A DNA stretch of 46,097 nt, from positions 63,189 through 109,285 of the forward strand of contig JAHFOO010000002.1 of assembly GCA_023261645.1 (NCBI GenBank), read 5' to 3'. The position numbers were made by a program, and so were the translations under genes. The notes beneath the pieces are model-generated. The model was not told the DNA's origin. It searched no databases and was given only the letters and a program-made list of their open reading frames with translations. The stretch is from Candidatus Moraniibacteriota bacterium (GTDB lineage Bacteria; Patescibacteriota; Minisyncoccia; Moranbacterales; UBA1568). Below, piece by piece: positions 7,788 through 14,611 of this stretch (position 1 is the stretch's first letter; each line of letters begins with the position of its first letter).

Positions 7788-7841
7788 TAACTGTCTCGTT
7801 ATTTACCAATTTTTTCAACTTTTCTCTGAAAGGAGATTCCT

Positions 7842-8501
7842 ATGCTTACTCGAGTGATAAATATACTGAAACGGCATCAGGAGGATCCTGGGCTGTTTGA
7901 TAAGGTTGTCCGAGGGCTTTATGCCTACGGCAGTCCGCAGATGCAACAGATAGCTGATTCGCGATTGATAGCCGTCGAAGCACATCGTCTGGATATACGT
8001 CGGAGCGGTGAGGCATATATCCGTCATCCGGAATTGGTGACAGTTATCAATATGGAGTATCTCGGTTGTATCGATCCGATCGAGCTTTCCGGATGTCTCA
8101 TCCACGATGTTCCCGAAGATCATGAAGACCAATGGCCCATCTACCGAATCCGTGAAAAAGTTGGCAAGGAGATAGCAGAAGCTGCTGATTGGGTGAATCG
8201 TCGCCGATTCGACTACATAGAGAACAAGCAAGAGGCCTCTCGCTTCTTCTTTCACAACTTGCTGAATGTGGCACCGTTCCGTTCTGTTCGTATCAAACTT
8301 TGCGATCAATTTCACAATGGTTTGACACCCTGGAATTTGGACGATAAGGCCTGGGTTGCTCAAAAGATTCATGATCTCCATGAATACTATATCCCTATGG
8401 CCAAAAAGTATGGGATTCTGTATCGAGAGCTTATGGATGTAGCGGATGCTTTGGAGAATGGCATTTGTCTTCTTCCTCCAGTTTCGGAGGCTCGAGAATG
8501 A
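7842..8501 (+). CDS. HD-domain protein related to the RelA/SpoT hydrolase domain
   Basis: A 219-residue soluble protein. It shows the metal-binding pattern of the RelA/SpoT hydrolase family: His48, SGEAYIRHP with His62, LIHDVPEDHED with His88-Asp89 and Glu92-Asp93, and a late KLCDQFHN matching the family ADxxHN/DRLHN motif. The family removes pyrophosphate from (p)ppGpp or acts on other nucleotides. No synthetase or regulatory domain is attached. Several positions (CLIHD, QFHNG) depart from classical Rel, so the substrate is uncertain. It is monocistronic, with a good promoter, a strong AAAGGAG ribosome site and its own terminator. A second, distinct HD protein is encoded at 31975-32577. Confidence 0.75.
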   Translation: MLTRVINILKRHQEDPGLFDKVVRGLYAYGSPQMQQIADSRLIAVEAHRLDIRRSGEAYIRHPELVTVINMEYLGCIDPIELSGCLIHDVPEDHEDQWPIYRIREKVGKEIAEAADWVNRRRFDYIENKQEASRFFFHNLLNVAPFRSVRIKLCDQFHNGLTPWNLDDKAWVAQKIHDLHEYYIPMAKKYGILYRELMDVADALENGICLLPPVSEARE

Positions 8502-8518
8502 CCGTAAATCGACGAACA

Positions 8519-8558
8519 CCGCGGATGATTACAACAATAATTGTCCGCGGTTTTCTCT
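8519..8558 (+). terminator. Intrinsic terminator of the HD-hydrolase gene
   Basis: CCGCGGA (8519-8525) pairs with TCCGCGG (8544-8550), followed by TTTTCTCTT. The T tract directly abuts the -35 box of the next promoter. Confidence 0.9.
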
Positions 8559-8586
8559 TGAATAAAATTCCCGTTTAGCGTAGAAT
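8558..8586 (+). promoter_or_regulatory. Promoter of tRNA-Gln
   Basis: TTGAAT (8558-8563) and TAGAAT (8581-8586) are 17 nt apart. The leader of about 73 nt contains a GCTTAAG/CTTTAAGC hairpin and spaced AGCT repeats before the tRNA. Confidence 0.6.
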
Positions 8587-8666
8587 AGGGAAGTGTTTTG
8601 AATAACGATAGACGGCTTAAGTTTTTTCTTTAAGCTAAAAAGCTAATGAAGCTACAAGCTGATTAT

Positions 8667-8740
8667 TGGGGTGTGGCCAAGCGGTAAGGCAATAGGTTCT
8701 GGTCCTATGATCCTAGGTTCGAATCCTAGCACCCCAGCCA
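8667..8740 (+). tRNA. tRNA-Gln (anticodon CTG), CCA encoded
   Basis: The acceptor TGGGGTG pairs with CACCCCA. The anticodon stem ATAGG/CCTAT holds loop TTCTGGT with anticodon CTG. The T arm is CTAGG-TTCGAAT-CCTAG. Discriminator G is followed by an encoded CCA at 8738-8740, unlike tRNA-Thr in this window. The encoded CCA belongs to the inserted side of the 15-nt repeat described at 8964-8978. Confidence 0.93.
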
Positions 8741-8746
8741 ATGAAG

Positions 8747-8790
8747 CTAAAAGGATATTTGATTTTTCCAAGTGTCCTTTTAGTTTAGTT
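8747..8790 (+). terminator. Terminator-like hairpin after tRNA-Gln
   Basis: CTAAAAGGA (8747-8755) and TCCTTTTAG form a perfect 9-bp stem followed by TTTAGTTGTT. The T tract is imperfect, so termination may be partial. Confidence 0.65.
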
Positions 8791-8810
8791 GTTCGGGCTA
8801 GGATTCGAAC

Positions 8811-8957
8811 GGGAGTGGGTCGGGGAACGGGAGTTACCCGTTTGGGGTGACTGAGGTCTTTCGAAGACTAGAGGGCGGCCCGTCTCGACGAGGCAAGCCG
8901 AGGTGGAAAGCCCTATAGAGCGAAGCTTTCATATGGTATGATATGAAAGTGAGCAGT
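8811..8957. other. GC-rich structured segment, candidate non-coding element
   Basis: This stretch is visibly more GC-rich than its surroundings and has no open frame worth calling. It is packed with short hairpins: AACGGG/CCCGTT (8826-8842), GTCTT/AAGAC (8856-8868), AGGGC (8872-8876) paired with GCCCT (8910-8914) enclosing CGTC/GACG, and a perfect 9-bp CTTTCATAT/ATATGAAAG stem (8926-8949). I do not recognise a known RNA family. Direction of transcription is unknown; readthrough from tRNA-Gln would give the plus-strand RNA. Confidence 0.45.
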
Positions 8958-8987
8958 GAGTGTTCCTAGCACCCCAGCAAAAATTTT

Positions 8988-9467
8988 ATGATTTCATACA
9001 AACACACCCAAATTGGATATCTGATGCTGGTTGTTACGCTGGCCGTGCTAGCGCTTTTCGCGTGGATGTATATTACGGCCCGGGCTGAGCCACCTTCGTA
9101 CTACTCCGGTACAAATTTTCTCGTCACTGCTATAATGGTATTCATTCTGTTTCTTCTTGCATCGTTTACCACGTTGACAGCGTCGATTGATGAAAACTAT
9201 CTTCGGATCAAATTTGGTTACGGAATTTTCGCCAGGAAGTTTGCACTGAATCAGATAGTTTCAGTTCAAGCAGTAAAGAATCGCTGGTATTATGGATGGG
9301 GGATACGATTGTGGCTGTGGCCTAAAATGTGGATATATAATGTTTCAGGTTTTGATACGGTGGAGATAACTATGAAAAATGGAAAAGTCTATCGCATAGG
9401 AACGGATGTCTCGAGCGAACTCGAGATCGCGATGAAGCAATCCATCTCAAAGCTTCAACTGATTTAA
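8988..9467 (+). CDS. Membrane protein with a bacterial PH-like domain
   Basis: The 159-residue product has two N-terminal membrane helices (about residues 9-28 and 43-64), followed by a cytoplasmic beta-rich domain of about 90 residues. SIDENYLRIKFGYGIFARKFALNQI and the late DTVEITMKNGKVYRIGTD resemble the small bPH/YdbT-like domains found on membrane proteins; this is a pattern judgement. Function is unknown. The ATG lies 10 nt after the duplicated tRNA-Gln end with an AT-rich leader and no Shine-Dalgarno, so its expression may depend on the element upstream. It is followed after 10 nt by another membrane protein gene, probably one operon. Confidence 0.65.
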   Translation: MISYKHTQIGYLMLVVTLAVLALFAWMYITARAEPPSYYSGTNFLVTAIMVFILFLLASFTTLTASIDENYLRIKFGYGIFARKFALNQIVSVQAVKNRWYYGWGIRLWLWPKMWIYNVSGFDTVEITMKNGKVYRIGTDVSSELEIAMKQSISKLQLI

Positions 9468-9477
9468 AATAACAACT

Positions 9478-9963
9478 ATGAAAAAACTATTGAACATCTC
9501 ATCGAGATTGACGGTAATAGTCGGAATCGGATTGATCGTCGGAGGCATTTGGGGAATATACTTTACTTACCAAAGTATCGCTCGGGAAAATATCGTTACT
9601 CCTTTGGACGCATCGATCTCAGGGAGGCCGGTACGCGGACCATTTACTCTCATGGCGCAATCTGACATTATCAGGCACCACACGCTTACGGTAACCGGAA
9701 ACAAGACATTTGCCGAGATGCCACGACAGATTGCTAAACTTGATGAAAAAGGTCAGCCCGTTTTGGATGCCGAAGGCAAGTCCGTGATGGTAGACAATAC
9801 CGCAAGAGATATTTGGATTACTGCTACTACACTGACGACCGCCTTGAATTTGGGTATTTTGACCTATGCGCTTTCAGGATTGGTCATACTGTTTGGACTT
9901 ACCCTGATCTTAATTGGAATCATTTCAGGCGTATTGATTCGTCGAGTCAATTTTCCTTCATAA
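9478..9963 (+). CDS. Two-helix membrane protein of unknown function
   Basis: I do not recognise a family. The 161-residue product has a helix at about residues 12-32 and a second at about 121-155 (a long hydrophobic stretch ending GVLIRRVNFPS). Between them is an extracellular loop of about 85 residues containing RPVRGPFTLMAQSDIIRHH and LDEKGQPVLDAEGKSVMVD. The short tails are basic, so both ends are probably inside. It follows the PH-like membrane protein by 10 nt and the two may form a complex. Similar proteins, as I recall, occur as conserved hypotheticals with a large loop between two helices. Confidence 0.6.
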   Translation: MKKLLNISSRLTVIVGIGLIVGGIWGIYFTYQSIARENIVTPLDASISGRPVRGPFTLMAQSDIIRHHTLTVTGNKTFAEMPRQIAKLDEKGQPVLDAEGKSVMVDNTARDIWITATTLTTALNLGILTYALSGLVILFGLTLILIGIISGVLIRRVNFPS

Positions 9964-10003
9964 AGACTCATTATAGGAACGAACAATAATCTTAGTTGTA
10001 TTT

Positions 10004-10801
10004 ATGAACGAACAACCAAACAATATCATCTCGATAGAGAAGGGGAGAGAGATAAAAATCAATGCCATCGAGAATCTCAAAATTGAAGTTGAGAAAAACC
10101 TCACTGAGCTGGGACTTCTCCTCACGGAAGCAAGCGAAAGATACGAAGTTGCCCAAAAATTCGGTAGTGAAGAAGAAATCAGCAGATTATTCGATATCAT
10201 TTTCCATACCGAAGAAAGCATCAAACAACAAGAGAAGATTTTGGGCGAAGTAAATGAAAAACTTCATACACTCATAGGACGATCTTCGGAAAGAGGATCG
10301 GTGGCTCAAGAGAGACATTTTACAGAGCTGACTACTGAACAAGGATCCATATACCTCTCTCTTCCTGATGGACGTACACAGAGATTCAAGAAGGCGACAG
10401 ATGAACTGCACGAGCCACAGGATGTACTCGTTTTCATCCCTCCATATAAGTTGATAGGTGCGACAGTCGTCGGACATTATCCGGAGATTTTCAAAGGAGT
10501 TACGAACGAAGATCAGTTTATGCAAGTACTTCTCAAACACGTACATTCTTCCGGGTATACTTCTCGGATCGTCAGTAACAAAGGGATTGAACTCAAAAAG
10601 AATCAAGATGTCAGCAATGCTGAACGAGTATTCCTCCATTTCATAAGCAGGAGCAATCCCAATGATAATTTTTTATTACCGGTTTCCAAAGAACCGAAAT
10701 TAGGCTATTCGACATACGATACCAGGGTATATCTGGACGAAAGAGGAAAGAATGTGAGGGATCGGCATCTGGGGAACAAAATTGTTAATATCAAATACTG
10801 A
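10004..10801 (+). CDS. Uncharacterised protein with N-terminal coiled coil
   Basis: The 265-residue soluble product is not of a family I recognise. Residues about 15-90 are heptad-rich and charged (EIKINAIENLKIEVEKNLTE onward), predicting a coiled coil. Residues about 105-265 form a mixed domain with SIYLSLPDGRTQRFKKATDE, LVFIPPY and a basic end RDRHLGNKIVNIKY. No catalytic motif is evident. It begins 40 nt after the membrane-protein gene and is probably the last gene of that small operon. No clear terminator follows; the next promoter starts 25 nt downstream. Confidence 0.6.
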   Translation: MNEQPNNIISIEKGREIKINAIENLKIEVEKNLTELGLLLTEASERYEVAQKFGSEEEISRLFDIIFHTEESIKQQEKILGEVNEKLHTLIGRSSERGSVAQERHFTELTTEQGSIYLSLPDGRTQRFKKATDELHEPQDVLVFIPPYKLIGATVVGHYPEIFKGVTNEDQFMQVLLKHVHSSGYTSRIVSNKGIELKKNQDVSNAERVFLHFISRSNPNDNFLLPVSKEPKLGYSTYDTRVYLDERGKNVRDRHLGNKIVNIKY

Positions 10802-10826
10802 GCCCGGGGTTCGATAAAATGATTTC

Positions 10827-10855
10827 TGGACAGGACAGAAGAGGTGTGATATAGT
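10827..10855 (+). promoter_or_regulatory. Near-consensus promoter of the gene at 10911
   Basis: TGGACA (10827-10832) and TATAGT (10850-10855) are 17 nt apart, each 5 of 6 matches to consensus. A leader of about 49 nt carries AAAGGAAT before the ATG. Confidence 0.75.
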
Positions 10856-10910
10856 ATTCCAGCTAGCGCATTTCATACAACACCGTTTTTTCGAGAGAAA
10901 GGAATAGGGT

Positions 10911-11249
10911 ATGTCAAATAAAGGTCATCGATCCGGCGGAAAGTTCGGCGGTTCTCATACCTCCTATATCCCGCTTGCCGAAGTGCTTGTCGATATCGTA
11001 GCCGGATATCAGGATGTGGTAAAAATTTCCGCCGGGTTCATCAAAGCGGGGTTGCCATCAGTGAGTGGACAACGCAGAGTGAAGTTGGCGGATATTCAGG
11101 GAGGCGTACTGTTGTCGATCCGAGACAATACGTCTCATCAAGAAGTGTGGGTCTATACGAGCGATGTCTCCAAGACAAAACGAAGTATGTCTCAAATGAT
11201 TCGGGAGAAAAAGATACATCTTTCCTTCGGAGAACAAGCCGATGAATGA
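10911..11249 (+). CDS. Small uncharacterised basic protein
   Basis: The 112-residue product opens with a Gly/His/Ser/Lys-rich segment (MSNKGHRSGGKFGGSHTSYI), followed by a compact domain with VVKISAGFIKAGLPSVSGQR, a strand-rich middle VLLSIRDNTSHQEVWVYTSD and a basic end. The order His-Thr-x-Ile, then VVKISxGxI, reminds me faintly of the DUF2103 metal-binding proteins, but I cannot confirm that. With a near-consensus promoter, a good ribosome site and its own terminator it looks well expressed and monocistronic. A nucleic-acid or ribosome-associated role would fit the basic N-terminus but is speculation. Confidence 0.65.
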   Translation: MSNKGHRSGGKFGGSHTSYIPLAEVLVDIVAGYQDVVKISAGFIKAGLPSVSGQRRVKLADIQGGVLLSIRDNTSHQEVWVYTSDVSKTKRSMSQMIREKKIHLSFGEQADE

Positions 11250-11264
11250 GTATAACCAATTTCT

Positions 11265-11301
11265 GGAGTGGTGAGGCAAATGCTGATCCACTCCTTTTCA
11301 T
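11265..11301 (+). terminator. Intrinsic terminator between convergent genes
   Basis: GGAGTGG (11265-11271) pairs with CCACTCC (11288-11294) and is followed by TTTTCATTTTC. Confidence 0.8.
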
Positions 11302-11316
11302 TTTCTTCAGACCTTT

Positions 11317-12258
11317 TTATCGACGTTCTTTGCGTATGATGTAGAGTGGTCGTTTGATGACTTCTTCGTGAATATTGGCGATATACAGTGAGATAAGTCC
11401 GATAGACATAAGCATAATGCCGACGAGGAAGACGATAAAAATCGCCAAGTCCTCTGAATCGGAAAACGTCAACGGCCAGTACCATTTGAAGAAATATTTC
11501 CCGAGGAAGATATACAAACCAGAAATAAATGAGAGTGATGTGATGAGGATACCGATATAGCCTACTACTTTGAGCGGGAAGAGACTGAGTGACATAAAAC
11601 TGTGCAGAGCAAGTTTGGTAAGTTTCCAGACACTGTATGACGCTGTTCCGTGGAGGCGATCATTGGCCTCAAAATTGATGTATGCGCGTTTGAATCCGAG
11701 CCAATCGATCAATCCTCGTGTGAGACGTTTGGTCTCCGTAAAACGATTGAATTCATCGATGACAGCCCTATCCAAGAGTCGGAAATCGGTGGCATTGGGA
11801 ATGATTTCCGTATCGGATATTTTATTGAGAATCGAATAGAAGATTTTTCCACCAACTCTCTTTATCCATGCATCGCTCCTGCTTTCTTCTCGTATTCCGA
11901 TGACCACATCAGCGCCCTTTTCCCATTTGTCGAGGAAATCAGGAATGAGTTCAGCGGGGTGCTGTAAGTCGGCATCGAGCATCATACCCGCGTCTCCGGA
12001 GCAATGATTCAGGCCCGCTGTCGTTGCGATTTCCTTTCCGAAATTACGTGAAAAATTGATACACTGTACCTGAGTATCTTTCTGCATCAACTTTTCTACT
12101 TCTTCCCCGGTAGTATCTTTGCTTCCATCGTTGACGAAAAGGATTTCAAACGTATAACGCCCCCTCAGCGGTTGAAGAACCGTCTGTAATTTCTCATAGA
12201 GCGGAGCGATATTGGCTGATTCATTGTAAGCGGGGATAATGAGAGAGATGGATTTCAT
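11317..12258 (-). CDS. DPM1/GtrB-like GT2 glycosyltransferase with two C-terminal helices
   Basis: A 313-residue family-2 transferase. It opens with ISLIIPAYNESANI, has VNDGSKDTTG, the metal-binding DADLQHP and an amphipathic membrane-surface stretch. Two C-terminal helices (about 228-255 and 270-297) are typical of polyprenyl-phosphate sugar synthases such as GtrB/DPM1. It probably moves glucose, mannose or a similar sugar from a nucleotide donor onto undecaprenyl phosphate on the inner face of the membrane. The ATG at 12258 is chosen because the catalytic strand starts there and because the promoter at 12317-12345 would start transcription near 12310, which excludes more upstream codons. 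The gene is separate from the large polysaccharide loci. Confidence 0.9.
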   Translation of the reverse strand: MKSISLIIPAYNESANIAPLYEKLQTVLQPLRGRYTFEILFVNDGSKDTTGEEVEKLMQKDTQVQCINFSRNFGKEIATTAGLNHCSGDAGMMLDADLQHPAELIPDFLDKWEKGADVVIGIREESRSDAWIKRVGGKIFYSILNKISDTEIIPNATDFRLLDRAVIDEFNRFTETKRLTRGLIDWLGFKRAYINFEANDRLHGTASYSVWKLTKLALHSFMSLSLFPLKVVGYIGILITSLSFISGLYIFLGKYFFKWYWPLTFSDSEDLAIFIVFLVGIMLMSIGLISLYIANIHEEVIKRPLYIIRKERR

Positions 12259-12316
12259 AGAGTATCGGATGCAGAGGATTATTGCTCTACGGAAAAGATG
12301 AGCTTTGTATACCACT

Positions 12317-12345
12317 ATAATACCACGAATGCGTACATCTTTGAA
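12317..12345 (-). promoter_or_regulatory. Promoter of the GtrB-like gene
   Basis: On the minus strand TTCAAA and TATTAT are 17 nt apart, and the -10 is extended (TGGTATTAT). The expected leader is about 50 nt. Confidence 0.55.
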
Positions 12346-12360
12346 GGAACCACCTAATGG

Positions 12361-13515
12361 TTATGCCAGATCATCATCGGGTTCTATCTTGTTTTTCTTG
12401 ACCGAAAGGCTGATACTTTCTTTATCGAGAACCTTGGCTTCTTCAACAGCGATACGAGTAGGCGTGGGGAGGATGGCGAGAATATTCCGGAGGGCGATAC
12501 CGTCGACTTTGAGTATTGCTTCCCACTTATCGAGCGGTTCGAGGAGTGTACGCAATTTTTCTGCATCGTATTTGTATGTCTTACGGAGTGATTTTCCGAT
12601 AATACCAGCATCATCGAACACCCGATCGACACCTTCTTGTTCCATATATTGCAAAATAAGTGACTGCAACTTCGCTATACGAAGTTTTTCCTCGCTCAAT
12701 TTTCCTTTGAGATCGAGATATTCACCGATAGCTGTCTTCACTTCTTCGGTTTCCAGCTTGCGGGTCTCTACAAACTTGTGTTTCCAGAGCGGACAGATAT
12801 TCTGATACCCGCACCAATCACAAAGAGGGGAGAGAATGGGATCGAATTTTTCTTCCTCGATAGATTTGATGACATCAAGGAATGTCTTTTCCAACTTCTC
12901 CAACTGTTCCTTCGTACGTTTGGAAGAAAGTTTTACGCCGTGTTTGACGTAATAGAGACTTACAGTGATTTTGTCGAGGTGATCGATCTCTTTGGGGTAG
13001 CGTGCCAGAAACGCTTTGAGATAGATAGAAAGCTGGATATCATTATCGACTTTGTCTTGCGAAGGCATCTTGCGTGTCGTTTTATAGTCGATGATTTCAT
13101 AACCCTCTTCTGTCTTGTCGATACGGTCGATGATGCCGGATACGGTATGGAGACCTGATTCTTCATTGCCTATCTCAATGGCGAAACGGCTCTCGAGATC
13201 GATGATAGCGTAGTCATTGGGTTTGGTATGTGTCAGGTAATTCTGAATGATGGTGACTCCCTGAGTGAAAGCAGATCGCTCTTCCATCTCATTTTCGTAC
13301 ACCTCACTGTTCCAACCCTTGGAGAAATAGTCGAGAGCCTGCTCAACGGTAGGGGAAAGTATGGCCGGAGTATGGATGTATTTCAGTACGGCATGAATGA
13401 GAGTGCCGAAAACAGCCTCTTTGGATTTCGGTTCTTTTATCTTGTCCACCTCTCGAAACTTATACTTGAGGGGACAGTTCTGGTAATTATTGAGGGTGGA
13501 GTATGATATGCGCAT
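12361..13515 (-). CDS. PD-(D/E)XK nuclease domain protein with a predicted Fe-S cluster (RecB/AddB/Cas4-like)
   Basis: A 384-residue protein with the RecB-type nuclease fold. The start is placed at MRISYSTLNNYQNCPLKYKF, the usual family N-terminus. His41 lies in GTLIHAVLKY. Catalytic Asp130 (SGIIDRID) and Asp143-x-Lys145 (IIDYKT) are present, and QLSIYLKAF matches the QxxxY motif. Cys14 together with Cys232, Cys235 and Cys241 (CDWCGYQNIC) gives the four-Cys clamp of AddB/Cas4-like Fe-S nucleases. No helicase or cas genes adjoin it. A role in processing DNA ends during repair or uptake is likely. The coiled C-terminal part (about 250-384) has no recognised domain. No ribosome site is visible. 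Confidence 0.88.
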   Translation of the reverse strand: MRISYSTLNNYQNCPLKYKFREVDKIKEPKSKEAVFGTLIHAVLKYIHTPAILSPTVEQALDYFSKGWNSEVYENEMEERSAFTQGVTIIQNYLTHTKPNDYAIIDLESRFAIEIGNEESGLHTVSGIIDRIDKTEEGYEIIDYKTTRKMPSQDKVDNDIQLSIYLKAFLARYPKEIDHLDKITVSLYYVKHGVKLSSKRTKEQLEKLEKTFLDVIKSIEEEKFDPILSPLCDWCGYQNICPLWKHKFVETRKLETEEVKTAIGEYLDLKGKLSEEKLRIAKLQSLILQYMEQEGVDRVFDDAGIIGKSLRKTYKYDAEKLRTLLEPLDKWEAILKVDGIALRNILAILPTPTRIAVEEAKVLDKESISLSVKKNKIEPDDDLA

Positions 13516-13605
13516 AAAAAAGATGGGAAAAGGTTCTCTTATTTTAACAGAAAAATCAGAGAGAAGATACTTCTTCACCGGTAACATATGTATTGCTTGC
13601 CAATA

Positions 13606-13634
13606 TTGACAAAATACATATTTTGTGATACAAT
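13606..13634 (+). promoter_or_regulatory. Strong promoter of the coiled-coil protein gene
   Basis: A perfect TTGACA (13606-13611) is followed after 17 nt by TACAAT (13629-13634), and GGAAGGAG precedes the ATG at 13679. This is the closest match to the sigma-70 consensus in the window. Confidence 0.82.
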
Positions 13635-13678
13635 AAAAAACGTACCTAAACAATTTACTTTTTGGAAGGAGAGTCAGA

Positions 13679-14086
13679 ATGTTTGAGCGATTTTTCTTAT
13701 GGACGAGGAGAAAATCTCTTCTCATCATTAGTCTGGAAAAGAACCTGGAAAAGACGAGGCAAGAGGTTACTCAGCTCACAGACGAGCTCAAGCGGTCTCG
13801 CCGGGACAATGAGACTTTGAAAGAGATGCTGATTTACACCGAAGAGAACCATACCGTATTCGAACGATCCCGTTGGGACAATGAGACTTTGAAAGGAATA
13901 CTGATTCGCACCAATCAAAACCATACCGCATTTGAATCATCTCTCATCAAGGTGTTGATGGAATGTGTCAGAAAAGAATCAATGCGTGCGGAGCGTATCA
14001 TTGCCGAAAAAAAAGAATTGGAGAGACGACAGACTGACTTCGCTACTGAAATAGGTTTATTCCCAGAATCAAAAAATCAGTCTTAA
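13679..14086 (+). CDS. Small coiled-coil protein with a 24-residue tandem repeat
   Basis: The 135-residue product is almost entirely helical. A basic, hydrophobic start (MFERFFLWTRRKSLLIISL) could be a membrane-surface anchor. Two adjacent 24-residue repeats follow (residues 39-62 and 63-86), each of the form RSRxDNETLKxxLIxTxxNHTxFE, and then another charged helix. No family is recognised. It is monocistronic, with the strongest promoter and ribosome site in the window and a good terminator, so it is probably abundant. A scaffold, filament-like or regulatory role is possible but not shown. Confidence 0.68.
   Translation: MFERFFLWTRRKSLLIISLEKNLEKTRQEVTQLTDELKRSRRDNETLKEMLIYTEENHTVFERSRWDNETLKGILIRTNQNHTAFESSLIKVLMECVRKESMRAERIIAEKKELERRQTDFATEIGLFPESKNQS
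13793..13936 (+). repeat. 72-bp tandem duplication inside the coiled-coil gene
   Basis: The units 13793-13864 and 13865-13936 match at 57 of 72 positions by my count, with an uninterrupted 19-nt identity in the middle. The unit length is a multiple of three and of the 24-residue protein repeat, so the frame is kept. Confidence 0.85.
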
Positions 14087-14120
14087 GACTACCGTGGTCA
14101 AACCAATTCATCGAAAAATT

Positions 14121-14158
14121 ACCGGGGTATTTGCAACAGCAAAGTGTCTCCGGTTTTT
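14121..14158 (+). terminator. Intrinsic terminator of the coiled-coil gene
   Basis: ACCGGGGTATTTGC pairs with GCAAAGTGTCTCCGGT (with one G-T pair and an internal mismatch), followed by TTTTTTATTG. Confidence 0.85.
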
Positions 14159-14190
14159 TATTGCAATAAAATAAATGGTAGAGAGAGGTT

Positions 14191-14310
14191 ATGGATATAA
14201 AGGAGAAGAAGGGTAGGAATAAATTATCAAAAAAGAGAGAAAAAATAAAGTATGAATGTCTCTATGATGCAACGTCGACTTATGTAACTTATGCGACGTT
14301 ATCATTATAA
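14191..14310 (+). CDS. Possible 39-residue basic small protein
   Basis: A short frame, with AGAGAGG just before its ATG, encodes a Lys-rich start (MDIKEKKGRNKLSKKREKIK) and a Tyr/Thr-rich end. No promoter is convincing. Its last third overlaps an inverted repeat (AACGTCG 14271-14277 / CGACGTT 14294-14300), so the sequence may be conserved for DNA or RNA structure and not for protein. Treat it as a candidate only. Confidence 0.25.
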   Translation: MDIKEKKGRNKLSKKREKIKYECLYDATSTYVTYATLSL

Positions 14311-14325
14311 CAAACAGGAGTTGAT

Positions 14326-14397
14326 ATGTGTTATTCGCCTTGTTTGAGTCTTTTCTCTGAGAATGCTTTGAAACCGCTTCTAAACGAATGCGTATAA
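14326..14397 (+). CDS. Possible 23-residue cysteine-containing peptide
   Basis: MCYSPCLSLFSENALKPLLNECV follows a strong AGGAG (14316-14320) at good spacing. A TTATAAC box lies 15 nt upstream of it, without a clear -35. Three cysteines in 23 residues is unusual. It may be a leader peptide, a small toxin or simply chance. Confidence 0.25.
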   Translation: MCYSPCLSLFSENALKPLLNECV

Positions 14398-14611
14398 TCG
14401 CGTATGAGGCATTTGAAATAATTCCGTATACATCTATGCCTCTTCCTTGTCTTCATTTCTTCACCGATTGTTTTGCATATATTCCCGGGTCATTTTTCTG
14501 TGTGTTTTCATCTTGATTTCGTATGGGTAGATGTATACCCTGAGGTACTCATACCACTCCCCTCTATTTTTCATTTTTTCCGGGGGAGTCGGTCATCAAA
14601 AAAAGAGTAAA
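14398..14611. other. Intergenic stretch with nested inverted repeats
   Basis: GAGGCAT (14406-14412) pairs with ATGCCTC (14436-14442). GTATACATCTA (14426-14436) is an exact inverted match to TAGATGTATAC (14528-14538). GGGTA/TATACCC gives a further local hairpin at 14525-14540. The two long pairings are mutually exclusive because they share the strand around 14436. No T tract follows and no open frame is supported. Confidence 0.4.

Larger units (their letters stand above)
8724..8978 (+). repeat. 15-nt direct repeat of the tRNA-Gln 3' end bounding a 240-bp segment
   Basis: TCCTAGCACCCCAGC occurs at 8724-8738 (tRNA T-stem/acceptor/discriminator) and again at 8964-8978. In between, GCTAGGATTCGAAC at 8797-8810 is an exact 14-nt inverted copy of the tRNA T arm (8717-8730). 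The layout resembles attL/attR of an element integrated at a tRNA 3' end, but the segment is too small to encode an integrase. Deleting one repeat unit would leave a tRNA-Gln without an encoded CCA. Confidence 0.7.

Noticed and set aside
8811-8957. Group I or group II intron in the tRNA region
   Set aside because: The tRNA is uninterrupted, and I see no conserved intron core or splice-site pattern; the segment lies after the mature 3' end.
12361-13515. Cas4 nuclease of a CRISPR system
   Set aside because: The domain is related, but there are no repeat arrays or other cas genes in the window, and the protein is longer than typical Cas4.
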